Below are positions 25,327-34,366 of a stretch of DNA of 64,000 nt, one piece after another. Below the pieces are notes generated by a model. The model saw nothing but the letters and a program-made list of their open reading frames with translations. It did not search any database and was not told where the DNA came from. This DNA is from Arthrobacter_E sp041360795 (GTDB taxonomy: Bacteria; Actinomycetota; Actinomycetes; Actinomycetales; Micrococcaceae): assembly GCF_041360795.1 (NCBI RefSeq), contig NZ_JBFUPW010000001.1, forward strand, positions 1,426,001 through 1,490,000, in the 5' to 3' direction. Made by a program: the position numbers and the translations under genes. How positions within the stretch are numbered: the first letter of the stretch is position 1; the number at the start of each line of letters is the position of its first letter.

Positions 25327-25728
25327 TCAGTGAGCGTGATCACCGCGGCTGTACTCGAACACCCAGCCGACCAGGGCCACGACCGCGAGGCCGGCTGCGA
25401 TGAACAGGATCCACCAACCGACGGCCAGGCCGAGGAAACCACCGGCGCAGGCCAGGCCGAGGACCAGCGGCCACCAGCTCCAGGGGCTGAAGTGCCCCTG
25501 CTCGCCGGCGCCTTCGTGGATCTCGGCGTCCTCGCGGTCCTCGGGACGCATGCCGACGCGCTTGCCGGTGAACCCGAGGTAGAAGCCGATCATGCCGGCC
25601 AGGCCACCCACCAGGAGGATGCCCAGGACGCCGACCCACTCGGTCCAGTTGGTCAGGAAACCGTAGACGATGGAGACCGGGACGAAGAAGAAGACGCCGG
25701 TTCCGAAGAGCCAGGACTCGATTTTCAC
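25327..25728 (-). CDS. ctaF: Cytochrome c oxidase subunit IV (actinobacterial type)
   Basis: A 133-residue membrane protein with four membrane segments in two pairs (about 6-26, 32-52, 84-101, 104-124), separated by an acidic loop with RPEDREDAEIHEGAGEQGHF. This loop and the WSWWPLVLG segment are typical of the actinobacteria-specific subunit IV of the aa3 oxidase. The ATG overlaps the ctaD stop by four bases, so translation is coupled. Confidence 0.92.
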   Translation of the reverse strand: MKIESWLFGTGVFFFVPVSIVYGFLTNWTEWVGVLGILLVGGLAGMIGFYLGFTGKRVGMRPEDREDAEIHEGAGEQGHFSPWSWWPLVLGLACAGGFLGLAVGWWILFIAAGLAVVALVGWVFEYSRGDHAH

Positions 25729-27410
25729 TTGGCGACTCCGTTCGGGACTGCGGAGGTGTGCGCGGGGGCCAGCTCCGGGTGGTGCAGGTCAAGCGCGGGA
25801 CGCTCGGACCGGATGCGCGGGATGGACGTGAAGTTGTGACGCGGCGGCGGGCAGGACGTGGCCCACTCGAGCGAAGCGCCGAAGCCCCACGGGTCATCAA
25901 CGGTGACCTTCTTGTCACTGCGCCAAGTGATGTACACGTTCCAGAAGAACGGGATCAGCGAGGCGCCGAGCACGAAGGAGGAGATCGTGGAGAACTGGTT
26001 CATCGCGGTGAAGCCGTCCTGCGGCATGTAGTCCGCGTAACGACGCGGCATGCCGAGCACACCCAGCCAGTGCTGGATCAGGAAGGTGCCGTGGAAGCCC
26101 AGGAACAGGAGCCAGAAGTGGATCTTGCCGAGACGTTCGTTGAGCATCTTGCCGGTCCACTTCGGCCACCAGAAGTAGAAGCCCGCGAACATCGCGAACA
26201 CCACCGTGCCGAACACCACGTAGTGGAAGTGAGCGACCACGAAGTAACTGTCCGAGAGGTGGAAGTCCAGCGGCGGCGAGGCCAGGATGATGCCGGTCAG
26301 ACCACCGAAGAGGAAGGTGACCATGAAGCCGAGGCTCCACAGCATGGGCGTCTCGAAAGTGATGGACCCACCCCAGAGCGTTCCGATCCAGTTGAAGAAC
26401 TTCACACCGGTCGGGACCGCGATCAGCATCGTCATGAAGGAGAAGAACGGCAGCAGCACGGAGCCGGTCACGTACATGTGGTGGGCCCACACGGTCACGG
26501 ACAGGGCGGCGATGGAGATGGTCGCGTAGACCAGACCCTTGTAACCGAAGATCGGCTTGCGGCTGAACACCGGGAAGATCTCGGAAACGATGCCGAAGAA
26601 CGGCAGGGCGATGATGTACACCTCAGGGTGACCGAAGAACCAGAACAGGTGCTGCCAGAGCACCGCTCCGCCGTTCTCGGGATCGAAGATGTGAGCACCG
26701 AAGCGGCGGTCGGCGCCCAGGCCGAACAGAGCGGCGGCCAGCGGCGGGAAGGCCATCAGCACGAGGATCGCGGTGATCAGCGTGTTCCAGGTGAAGATCG
26801 GCATGCGCCACATGGTCATGCCCGGGGCACGCATGCAGATGATCGTGGTGATGAAGTTCACCGCACCGAGGATGGTGCCGAAGCCGGACAGACCCAGACC
26901 GAAGACCCAGAGGTCACCGCCCACGCCCGGGGAGAACGTGGTGTTGGAAAGGGGCGCGTAGGCGAACCAGCCGAAGGAGGCGGCGCCCTGCGGGGTGATG
27001 AAGCCCGAGACGGCGATGGTGGAGCCGAACAGGAAGAACCAGAAGGCCAGGGCGTTCAGACGGGGGAAGGCCACGTCGGGAGCGCCGATCTGGAGCGGCA
27101 TGATGACGTTGGCGAAGCCCGCGAACAGCGGGGTGGCGAACATCAGGAGCATCACGGTGCCGTGCATCGTGAACAGCTGGTTGTACTGCTCCTTGGTCTG
27201 CAGGATCTGCATACCGGGTTCAAACAGCTCCGCGCGGATGAGCAGCGCCATGACGCCACCCAGGCAGAAGAAGATGAACGAGGCGATCAGGTACATGTAA
27301 CCGATCGTCTTGTGGTCGGTGGACGTGATCCAGTTGACCACGATCCGGCCCTTGGATTTCGGCACGACCGGTGCCTCCAGGACCCCAGCGGGTTGAGTGT
27401 AGGTAGCCAC
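25725..27410 (-). CDS. ctaD: Cytochrome c oxidase subunit I
   Basis: A 561-residue heme-copper oxidase subunit I that reduces oxygen and pumps protons. Visible landmarks are MHGTVMLLMFATPL (low-spin heme His), WQHLFWFFGHPEVYIIALP (CuB His and the cross-linked Tyr), VWAHHMYVTG (CuB His pair) and DSYFVVAHFHYVVFG (heme a3 and a His ligands). Twelve membrane helices are expected. It is the second gene in ctaC-ctaD-ctaF, 10 bases after ctaC. Confidence 0.96.
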   Translation of the reverse strand: MATYTQPAGVLEAPVVPKSKGRIVVNWITSTDHKTIGYMYLIASFIFFCLGGVMALLIRAELFEPGMQILQTKEQYNQLFTMHGTVMLLMFATPLFAGFANVIMPLQIGAPDVAFPRLNALAFWFFLFGSTIAVSGFITPQGAASFGWFAYAPLSNTTFSPGVGGDLWVFGLGLSGFGTILGAVNFITTIICMRAPGMTMWRMPIFTWNTLITAILVLMAFPPLAAALFGLGADRRFGAHIFDPENGGAVLWQHLFWFFGHPEVYIIALPFFGIVSEIFPVFSRKPIFGYKGLVYATISIAALSVTVWAHHMYVTGSVLLPFFSFMTMLIAVPTGVKFFNWIGTLWGGSITFETPMLWSLGFMVTFLFGGLTGIILASPPLDFHLSDSYFVVAHFHYVVFGTVVFAMFAGFYFWWPKWTGKMLNERLGKIHFWLLFLGFHGTFLIQHWLGVLGMPRRYADYMPQDGFTAMNQFSTISSFVLGASLIPFFWNVYITWRSDKKVTVDDPWGFGASLEWATSCPPPRHNFTSIPRIRSERPALDLHHPELAPAHTSAVPNGVAK

Positions 27411-27420
27411 GAGACGTCCC

Positions 27421-28293
27421 TTACTTCTTTTCGTTCAGATTGGGGTTGCGGTCGTACTTGGAACCAAGCTCGCCCGTATTGCCCTGCTTGCGGAGGTCAT
27501 CCATGTGAGCCTGGAACTCGGACTCGGAGACGACCTTCACGCGGAAGAGCATCTCGGAGTGGTATTCACCGCAGAGTTCGGCGCACTTACCGTCGTAAGT
27601 GCCTTCCTTGGTGGGGGTGAAGTTCAGGTAGTTCGTCTTACCGGGGATCATGTCGCGCTTCTGCAGGAAGGCGGGAACCCAGAAGGAGTGGATGACGTCA
27701 CGGGAGTTCAGCTCCAGCTCGACGCTCTTGTTGACCGGGAGGTACAGCGTGGGGAGCTTGTCCTTGTCCACTTCCTGACCGGTGAGGTGCGCCTGGACGC
27801 CGCCTTCGTACACGGGCTGCTGGATGACATTGCCCTGCTTGTAGTTGAAGTCCCAGGCCCACTGCTTGCCACGGACGTCCACCACGACGTCGGCCGGCTT
27901 GGACCGGTCGTCGATCGCCTGCTGGTCACGGTCGGTGAAGTAGAAGAACACCAGGACCATGAACAGCGGGATGGTCAAATAGAAGACCTCGAGCGGCAGG
28001 TTGTAGCTCAGCTGCTTGGGGAAACCGGTGGTGCCCTTGCGGCGCCGGTAGGCGATGATGCACCAGATGATCAAGCCCCAGGTCACGAACCCGACGGCAA
28101 TGGCGGCAATCCACGAGTTCACCCAGAGGTCAATGATCCGGCCAGTGTGATTGGTGACGTCCTTCTCAGACGGCAACCACCCCCTGGCTACCTCCGATGA
28201 ACATCCGGTCAATGCCAACGCACCGGCCACGGCGACGCCGGTGATCGCCGTGATCTTACCGCGTCGGCTGCCGGTTCGGTTCTGCGAACTCAC
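27421..28293 (-). CDS. ctaC: Cytochrome c oxidase subunit II
   Basis: A 290-residue lipoprotein subunit II. The signal ends in ALTGCSS (lipobox cysteine at about 31). Two membrane helices follow (about 58-81 and 104-124). The cupredoxin domain binds the binuclear CuA centre through CAELCGEYHSEM near residue 239 and an upstream His in VIHSFWVP. First gene of ctaCDF. Upstream lies a hairpin at 28402-28458 that ends the preceding gene. Confidence 0.95.
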   Translation of the reverse strand: MSSQNRTGSRRGKITAITGVAVAGALALTGCSSEVARGWLPSEKDVTNHTGRIIDLWVNSWIAAIAVGFVTWGLIIWCIIAYRRRKGTTGFPKQLSYNLPLEVFYLTIPLFMVLVFFYFTDRDQQAIDDRSKPADVVVDVRGKQWAWDFNYKQGNVIQQPVYEGGVQAHLTGQEVDKDKLPTLYLPVNKSVELELNSRDVIHSFWVPAFLQKRDMIPGKTNYLNFTPTKEGTYDGKCAELCGEYHSEMLFRVKVVSESEFQAHMDDLRKQGNTGELGSKYDRNPNLNEKK

Positions 28294-28401
28294 AGACGGC
28301 CCTTCCTCTTTGTTTCAGCATGTGGCGCCGTTTTTTGGCACCACTGCGTGGAGTTTTACTACCCGATGTAGAGCTTACCGCGATGGGCCGCGTTTTGCTC
28401 A

Positions 28402-28458
28402 CACAACAGCCGTGTGCCCCGCACATTCTTGAGAAGTGCGGGGCACACGGCTGTTGTG
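28402..28458 (-). terminator. Terminator of the Fe-S carrier gene
   Basis: A perfect 23-base-pair inverted repeat (arms 28402-28424 and 28436-28458) with an 11-base loop, just after the stop of the 28470-28850 gene. No U-run follows, so it may act through structure alone or also protect the ctaC leader. Confidence 0.75.
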
Positions 28459-28469
28459 AAGGAGACTTC

Positions 28470-28850
28470 CTAGTGGAACGAGTCACCACAGGCGCAGGAT
28501 CCGCCGGCATTCGGGTTGTCGATGGTGAAGCCCTGCTTGGAGATGGTGTCCTCGAAGTCGATGGAGGCGCCGTTCAGGTACGGGACGCTCATCTTGTCCA
28601 CCACGACCTCCACACCGTCGAAGTCGCGCACGGCGTCGCCGTCGAGCAGACGCTCGTCGAAGTAGAGCTGGTAGATGAGGCCCGAGCAGCCGCCCGGCTG
28701 AACGGCGACGCGCAGACGGAGGTCCGTGCGGCCTTCCTGCTCCAGGAGGCTGCGGACCTTGCCAGCGGCTACGTCGCTGAGCTGGACCTCGTGGGTGGGA
28801 AGCTCGTCATCCGTGGTGACAGCGACATTCTCGCTGGTGCTGGTGCTCAT
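28470..28850 (-). CDS. erpA: A-type iron-sulfur cluster carrier (ErpA/HesB family)
   Basis: A 126-residue A-type carrier that delivers Fe-S clusters to target enzymes. The three conserved cysteines are in PGGCSGLIYQL and at the C-terminal SCACGDSFH. A 30-residue N-terminal extension rich in Ser, Thr and acidic residues precedes the domain, as in other actinobacteria. The ATG at 28850 has aggagaga upstream; the earlier in-frame ATG at 28877 lacks a site. Confidence 0.92.
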   Translation of the reverse strand: MSTSTSENVAVTTDDELPTHEVQLSDVAAGKVRSLLEQEGRTDLRLRVAVQPGGCSGLIYQLYFDERLLDGDAVRDFDGVEVVVDKMSVPYLNGASIDFEDTISKQGFTIDNPNAGGSCACGDSFH

Positions 28851-28994
28851 GGATCTCTCCTCTTTCACTTTTCCCAAGGCCTGTCATGACCCCAGGACAC
28901 TGCTGGCTCTCCTACTATGCTACGGCCGAACACGGAGCAGCCTTAATAGGAGTCAACGCGGGAACGGCCCGCGATCTTCCCGGACGTCGCCGAT

Positions 28995-30398
28995 TCAGCC
29001 GTTGAGATCGGCGAGAAGGAGCGCCTCGGCCAGGATGGCCTTGCGGAACTCCTCGATATCGAGGGACTCGTTGGCGCTGTGCGCGCGGGAATCGGGGTCC
29101 TCGACGCCGGTCACCAGGATCTGCGCCTTCGGGTAGACCTCGACGAGTTCCGCGATGAAAGGGATCGACCCACCGATGCCGGTGCCCACAGATCCGGTCC
29201 CCCACGCCTCCGCGAGGGCGGCCATCATGGCGGTCGCAGCGGGCGACTCCATGTCCACGGCGAACGGATTGCCCATCTCCCCCGGGGTGAAGGTGACCTG
29301 AGCGCCGAACGGGGCGTGGGCCTTCACGTGCTCCTCGACCGCCTTCATGGCGGACTGCGGGTCCTGCCCGGGAGCAATCCGCAGGCTGAACTTCGCACGC
29401 GCCGTCGGGAGCAGGGTGTTGCTGGCCACCTCGATGCTCGGCGCGTCGATCCCGAGGATGGACAGGGCGGGCTTGGTCCAGATGCGGGAGGTGAGGCTCC
29501 CCTCCCCCGCAAGCTGGACGCCGGGCAGCACCGAGGCGTCGGCGCGGAAGTCCTCTTCGGGCATGTCGACGTCGGCGTTGTCCTCGGCGACCAGTCCAGC
29601 GATCGCGACATTGCCGCGCTCGTCATGGAAGGTGCTGATGAGGCGCGCCAGCAGGGTGGGCGCGTCGAGCACAGGCCCACCGAACATTCCGGAGTGCACG
29701 GCGTGGTCCAGCACGCGGACCTCGACCACCCCGTCGACCAGGCCCCGGAGGCTCGTGGTCAGGGCCGGGATGCCGACCTTCCAGTTGCTGGAGTCGGCCA
29801 CGATGATGACGTCGGCCTCGAGCTCCGCCTGGTGCTCCTCCAGGAAGGTGCGGAAGGTCGGTGAACCGGCCTCCTCCTCGCCCTCGATGAAGAGTGTGAC
29901 GCCGAGGCCGAGTTCGTCCCCGAGGACCTTCGCGACGGCGGCGCTGGCAGAGAGGTGCACTATGATGCCCGCCTTGTCATCGGCGGCGCCCCGGCCATAG
30001 AGCCGGCCGTCACGTTCGACCGCGACGAACGGCTCGGATTCCCACAGTGCCGGGTCCCCCGGCGGCTGGACATCGTGGTGGGCGTACAGCAGCACGGTCG
30101 GCTTGCCGTCCGCGGCGGCGCGGCGAGCGACGACGGCGGGCCCGCCCGGGGTGCCGTCCGCCTTGAGGGCGCGGTGCACGGCGACTTCCGGGAATCCGGC
30201 GGCGGTGGCGAGGGCCGCGACGGCCTCGGCGCTGCGGTCCAGCTGAGCGGCGTCGAAGCTCGCCCAGGCGATGCCCGGGATGGCGACGAGGTCCTTGAGA
30301 GTCGCCACGGTGGAGGCGAAGGATTCATCGATGGCGGCGCGCAGGGCCGCACTGTGGCGACCGGCTGCGGGCAGGCTGTTTTCCTCGTGAGAAGTCAT
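28995..30398 (-). CDS. M20 family dipeptidase
   Basis: A 467-residue zinc peptidase of the M20 family. Metal ligands and catalytic residues appear in order: YAHHDVQPPGD, GRGAADDKAGII, IEGEEEAGSP, VADSS and the late HSANE. The dimerisation domain sits in between (about 215-335). Such enzymes release amino acids from dipeptides in the cytoplasm. It is divergent from the DUF3043 gene and ends about 145 bases from the Fe-S carrier start. Confidence 0.9.
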   Translation of the reverse strand: MTSHEENSLPAAGRHSAALRAAIDESFASTVATLKDLVAIPGIAWASFDAAQLDRSAEAVAALATAAGFPEVAVHRALKADGTPGGPAVVARRAAADGKPTVLLYAHHDVQPPGDPALWESEPFVAVERDGRLYGRGAADDKAGIIVHLSASAAVAKVLGDELGLGVTLFIEGEEEAGSPTFRTFLEEHQAELEADVIIVADSSNWKVGIPALTTSLRGLVDGVVEVRVLDHAVHSGMFGGPVLDAPTLLARLISTFHDERGNVAIAGLVAEDNADVDMPEEDFRADASVLPGVQLAGEGSLTSRIWTKPALSILGIDAPSIEVASNTLLPTARAKFSLRIAPGQDPQSAMKAVEEHVKAHAPFGAQVTFTPGEMGNPFAVDMESPAATAMMAALAEAWGTGSVGTGIGGSIPFIAELVEVYPKAQILVTGVEDPDSRAHSANESLDIEEFRKAILAEALLLADLNG

Positions 30399-30458
30399 GC
30401 TGAAAGCCTACCGAAGCACGGTGCAGGTCCAGCGACCGGCACCGAGTATCCTTGTGGG

Positions 30459-31040
30459 GTGTTTGGACGTAAGAAGGATGAGCCCCTGCCCGCCGAGCCG
30501 GAGACCGCTTCCGATGCTCCCGTGATCGGAAAGGGTGCCCCGACCCCGAAGCGGAAGGACCAGGTCGCAGCCCGCAAGCGCCCCCTGGTGCCCGAGGACC
30601 GCAAGGCCTCGAAGCAGGCTGAGCGCCTCGCCGTCGCCGAGCAGCGCGCCAAGGTGCGCAGCGCGATGGACACCGGCGACGAGCGCTTCCTGCCCGTGCG
30701 TGACAAGGGTCCACAGAAGCGCTTCGCCCGTGACTTCGTGGACTCCCGCTTCAGCGCCGGTGAATTCCTCATGTTCGGCGCCTTGATCTTCGTGGTCGCG
30801 TCGCTCGTGATCCCGCAGCGGAGCGATTCCCAGTTCATCGTCCTGGGCGCGTTCTGGGTGATGTTCCTGGTGGTCTTCGTGGACACGTTCCTGCTCAGCC
30901 GCCGCCTGAAGAAGGCGCTGACGGCCAAGTTCGGTTCCGTGGAACGTGGCACCGTCTGGTATGGCTGCATGCGTGCCCTGCAGTTCCGCAAGCTGCGTCT
31001 TCCCAAGCCACAGGTCACCCGCGGCCAGCGTCCCAGCTGA
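30459..31040 (+). CDS. DUF3043 family membrane protein
   Basis: A 193-residue actinobacterial protein. The N-terminal 95 residues are highly charged (FGRKKDEPLPAEPE, then RPLVPEDRKASKQAERLA), followed by RDFVDSRFSAGEF and two membrane segments (about 109-126 and 131-149). Function unknown; members are conserved next to pyrD or dipeptidase genes. The GTG at 30459 lies 6 bases after a TATCCT box (30447-30452), another leaderless candidate. Confidence 0.85.
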   Translation: MFGRKKDEPLPAEPETASDAPVIGKGAPTPKRKDQVAARKRPLVPEDRKASKQAERLAVAEQRAKVRSAMDTGDERFLPVRDKGPQKRFARDFVDSRFSAGEFLMFGALIFVVASLVIPQRSDSQFIVLGAFWVMFLVVFVDTFLLSRRLKKALTAKFGSVERGTVWYGCMRALQFRKLRLPKPQVTRGQRPS

Positions 31041-31078
31041 TCCGGGCGGCCGTCGAGCCGCCTCCTCCTTCCACAGAC

Positions 31079-31115
31079 AAGGGCCCCGGCCGTGAATCTC
31101 ACGACCGGGGCCCTT
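31079..31115. terminator. Terminator between DUF3043 and pyrD genes
   Basis: An 11-base-pair stem (aagggccccgg with its complement) enclosing a second inverted repeat (cgtga..tcacg), between converging genes. Confidence 0.75.
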
Positions 31116-31128
31116 GCGGTGTCCGGAC

Positions 31129-32196
31129 TCAGCGGCGGAGTTTCGCGAGGCCCTTGTTGATGTGGCCCGCCCAGAAGGGACCCTCATACAGGAAGGCCGT
31201 GTAGCCCTGGACGAGGTTCGCGCCGGCGTCGAGGCGTTCCTGGACATCGGCCGCGGTCTCAACGCCTCCGACGGAGATGATGACCATCTCGGCGGGCACC
31301 TGGGCGCGCAGGCGGCGCAGCACATCCAGCGATCGGGCCTTGAGGGGCGCCCCGGACAGTCCGCCGGCGCCACAGGACTCCACCTTGGCGGCCGGTGCCG
31401 TCAGCCCCTCACGGCCGATGGTGGTGTTGGTCGCGATGATCCCGTCGAGACCGAGGTCGATGGCGAGGCGGGCCACATCGTCAAGGTCCTCATCGCTCAG
31501 GTCGGGGGCGATCTTGACCAGCAGAGGAACGTGGCGTCCCGCGCTGCGGTCCGCTTCCGCTCCCACGGCCTCCAGGAGAGGACGGAGCGAGTCCACGTTC
31601 TGCAGCAGGCGGAGCCCTGGGGTGTTCGGGGAACTGACGTTCACCACGAGGTAATCGGCGTGAGGGGCCAGCGCGCGCGTGCTGACGAGGTAGTCCTCGA
31701 CGGCGTGTTCGAGCTCCACGAGCTTCGTCTTGCCGATGTTCACTCCGATGACGGGGCGCACGCCCGGGTGCCGACGGCTCAGTGCGGCGCGGGCGGCGGC
31801 GATGCGCGGCGCGACGTGCTCGGCGCCGTCGTTGTTGAAGCCCATCCGGTTGATCACCGCCCGGTCCTCCACGAGGCGGAACAGGCGCGGCTTCTCATTG
31901 CCCGGCTGAGCAGCACCGGTGATGGTCCCCGCCTCGATGTGGCCGAAGCCCATGGCGGCCAGCGCCTCGATGGCCAGACCTTCCTTGTCGAATCCCGCGG
32001 CGAGACCGAACGGGGACGGGAAGTCGATGCCGAACACCGTGGTCCTCAGCGACGGGTCGGGACCGTTGAGCCGGTGAAGGAGCCCGGCCGCTCCGGCCTT
32101 GTTGAAGAACCGGATGGCCTGGTAACCGATCCGATGAGCCTTCTCTGGATCCATCCAGGAGAAGGCAACACGGAAGACGGTGGGATAGATGCGCAT
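31129..32196 (-). CDS. pyrD: Quinone-dependent dihydroorotate dehydrogenase
   Basis: A 355-residue class 2 enzyme of pyrimidine synthesis; it oxidises dihydroorotate and passes electrons to menaquinone at the membrane. The N-terminal helical region (RVAFSWMDPEKAHRIGYQAI) is the membrane-associated part specific to this class. FMN-site motifs are SPFGLAAGFDKEG, NRMGFNNDGAE and NVSSPNTPGLR, and the catalytic base is the Ser of that last motif, as in class 2. The ATG at 32196 with tggagcc upstream is preferred to an earlier frame start at 32241. Confidence 0.93.
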   Translation of the reverse strand: MRIYPTVFRVAFSWMDPEKAHRIGYQAIRFFNKAGAAGLLHRLNGPDPSLRTTVFGIDFPSPFGLAAGFDKEGLAIEALAAMGFGHIEAGTITGAAQPGNEKPRLFRLVEDRAVINRMGFNNDGAEHVAPRIAAARAALSRRHPGVRPVIGVNIGKTKLVELEHAVEDYLVSTRALAPHADYLVVNVSSPNTPGLRLLQNVDSLRPLLEAVGAEADRSAGRHVPLLVKIAPDLSDEDLDDVARLAIDLGLDGIIATNTTIGREGLTAPAAKVESCGAGGLSGAPLKARSLDVLRRLRAQVPAEMVIISVGGVETAADVQERLDAGANLVQGYTAFLYEGPFWAGHINKGLAKLRR

Positions 32197-32298
32197 GGCT
32201 CCATTTTTTCCGTTCAGGCCGGTCCGCACAAATGAGCCCACGTCATGGGCCCGGGCTTAGGATGAAAGCGCGGACACACGAGGCGCTGAGGAGGGGAC

Positions 32299-33246
32299 AT
32301 GGAGTGGCAGCCGGATATCCTCGGCCCGTCCTTCGAGTCCTTGGAGCTGCACACCACCCGGGACGGTTCCCAGCAGACCGCCACGCTCATCCGGTACCTC
32401 GGAGCGACGCCGGATGGCACACGGCCGGCACGGGGCACCGTCCTGTTCCTGCATGGCTGGAGCGACTACTTCTTCAACAGGGAACTGGCCGAATTCTTCG
32501 CGGGCCAGGGCTTCAGCTTCTTCGCGCTGGATCTCCACAATCACGGGCGGAGCCTGCGCCCGGACCTGCTCGGGGGCTATGTCGCCGATCTCGACCACTA
32601 CGACCAGGACATCCTGGCCGCGCTCGAATCGTGCCACCCGGGGTCGGGACGCCCGCTGCTGCTCATGGGCCATTCGACCGGCGGGCTGGTGGCAAGCCTA
32701 TGGGCGGCTCGCCATCCTGACCGCGTGGACGGCTTGATCCTCAACAGCCCCTGGCTGGAGATGCACGGCAGTCCTGCGATCCGCCACGCGGCGCGGTCCC
32801 TGCTGGCGCCCCTCTCCCGCATGCGACCCCAGACCGTGCTGCGCCTTCCGGAACGGGGATTCTACTGGCGCAGCATCAGTTCCGAGGCCGAGGGTGAGTG
32901 GGATCTGGATGACCGGTTCCGGCCGCCTCTGGCCTTCCCGGTGCGTGCGGGCTGGCTCAGTGCGATCCTGAGCGGCCAGAGCAAGGTGGCCCGGGGCCTG
33001 CGGCTTCCCCAGCCCATCGTGGTGCTCATGTCCACGTCGAGCTCGAACGGACCCCTCTGGCGAGAGGACATGCGCCGCAGCGACGCTGTCCTGGACGTCA
33101 ACACCATGGCCGTCCGCGCTCTCGAGCTCGGCACCTCCGTCACCCTCGAAAGGGTCGACGGCGCGCTGCACGACGTGTTCCTCTCCCCCGCCGCCGTGCG
33201 CGAGGAAGCCTACGGACGGCTCCGGCGCTGGCTGAAGACCTTCTGA
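32299..33246 (+). CDS. Alpha/beta hydrolase (monoglyceride-lipase-like)
   Basis: A 315-residue serine hydrolase. The oxyanion region is VLFLHGWSDYFF, the nucleophile elbow is MGHSTGG near residue 120, and the catalytic His is in DGALHDVFLS near 292. The architecture, with a cap after LILNSPWLEM, resembles lysophospholipase/monoglyceride lipase (serine aminopeptidase S33) proteins. A gaggagggg site precedes the ATG. It is directly followed by a homologous gene at 33275, from which it differs in the elbow (STGG versus SLGG). Confidence 0.85.
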   Translation: MEWQPDILGPSFESLELHTTRDGSQQTATLIRYLGATPDGTRPARGTVLFLHGWSDYFFNRELAEFFAGQGFSFFALDLHNHGRSLRPDLLGGYVADLDHYDQDILAALESCHPGSGRPLLLMGHSTGGLVASLWAARHPDRVDGLILNSPWLEMHGSPAIRHAARSLLAPLSRMRPQTVLRLPERGFYWRSISSEAEGEWDLDDRFRPPLAFPVRAGWLSAILSGQSKVARGLRLPQPIVVLMSTSSSNGPLWREDMRRSDAVLDVNTMAVRALELGTSVTLERVDGALHDVFLSPAAVREEAYGRLRRWLKTF

Positions 33247-33274
33247 CAGCGACAACCCCGAAAGGACAAGCCCG

Positions 33275-34366
33275 ATGACACGTTCCCCTCTGCGGGTCCG
33301 CACCTGGCAGCAGGACGTGCTGTTCAACGACTTCGAACAGTGTCTCCTGCCCCTGGAGCCGGACGAGGAGGGCGCCGTCTCGGCGACGCTGGTCCGCCGG
33401 AAGCCGAAGCGCGAGCTGTCGTCGGCGGCACGGGATCACGACTGGCCGTCGTGGCTCGCCGCGGTCCGGCAGCGACGAGAGCACCGCCATGATCACGAGG
33501 ATCACAATGTGGTGCTGTATCTCCACGGCTGGGCCGACTACTTCCTCCAGACCGAGCTGGCCGACTACTTCGAGGACCACGGCGCGAGTTTCTATGCGTT
33601 GGACCTGCGCAAGTTCGGCCGCAGTCTGCACGAGTACCAGACCGCCGGCTACACGGACGACCTGGATGTCTACGACGAGGAGATCGAAGCCGCCCTGACC
33701 GTCATCAGGGAGGAGGCCGCCGTGCGCGGCGTCCCGGAGGAACGCCTCCGGGTGCACTTGATGGGGCACTCCCTCGGCGGGCTGGTCGCCGCACTGTGGG
33801 CGGACCGCCACCCGGGCCGTCTGGCCAGCGTGATTCTGAATTCCCCGTGGCTCGAGCTGCAGGGCAGCACCTTGGTGCGGAGTATCGCCACCCAGCTGGT
33901 CGAGCCGTTCGCACGCGCGGATCCCAAACACGCGTTCCCGCTTCCGGAGATGCCGGCGTACTGGAAGAGCGTCAGTGACAAGGCGTACGGCGAATGGCAC
34001 ATCGTCTCCGCGTGGCGTCCCCGGGAGTCCTTCCCCATTCGCGCCGGATGGATCCGTGCGGTCATGAACGGCCATGCCCGCGTGCAGCACGGCCTCGACA
34101 TCGACGCGCCGGTCCTGATCATGCTGAGCGAGCGGAGCAAGATCCAGACCGGCTACACGGACGAGCTCAAGACGCTCGACGCCGTGATCGACGTCCAGGA
34201 GACCGCCAAGCGGGCGCTGGGGATCAGCCGACGCGTGGCCGTGTTCCGCTACCGCGGCGCCATCCACGACATTTTCATGTCCTCACGGCAGGTCCGGGAA
34301 CAGGCCTACAAGGAGTCGATGGACTGGCTCGTTCAGACTGCCGCGGAGTCCACGGCCGCACCGTAG
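33275..34366 (+). CDS. Alpha/beta hydrolase, paralogue of the upstream gene
   Basis: A 363-residue serine hydrolase that shares much of its sequence with the gene 28 bases upstream (for example LYLHGWADYF, ADYFEDHGASFYALDLRKFG, VILNSPWLELQGS and the final RYRGAIHDIFMSSRQVREQA). The elbow is MGHSLGGLVAALWA near residue 166. An extra stretch of about 40 residues near the N-terminus (LVRRKPKRELSSAARDHDW) distinguishes it. The last 34 bases overlap the 3' end of the oppositely oriented uppS gene. Confidence 0.85.
   Translation: MTRSPLRVRTWQQDVLFNDFEQCLLPLEPDEEGAVSATLVRRKPKRELSSAARDHDWPSWLAAVRQRREHRHDHEDHNVVLYLHGWADYFLQTELADYFEDHGASFYALDLRKFGRSLHEYQTAGYTDDLDVYDEEIEAALTVIREEAAVRGVPEERLRVHLMGHSLGGLVAALWADRHPGRLASVILNSPWLELQGSTLVRSIATQLVEPFARADPKHAFPLPEMPAYWKSVSDKAYGEWHIVSAWRPRESFPIRAGWIRAVMNGHARVQHGLDIDAPVLIMLSERSKIQTGYTDELKTLDAVIDVQETAKRALGISRRVAVFRYRGAIHDIFMSSRQVREQAYKESMDWLVQTAAESTAAP

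Noticed and set aside
22192..27620. Very long open frames on the strands opposite qcrB (22192-23934) and ctaD (25758-27620)
   Set aside because: They are antisense shadows of strongly conserved genes in GC-rich DNA; the translated sequences are His/Asp/Glu/Gln-rich without any domain.
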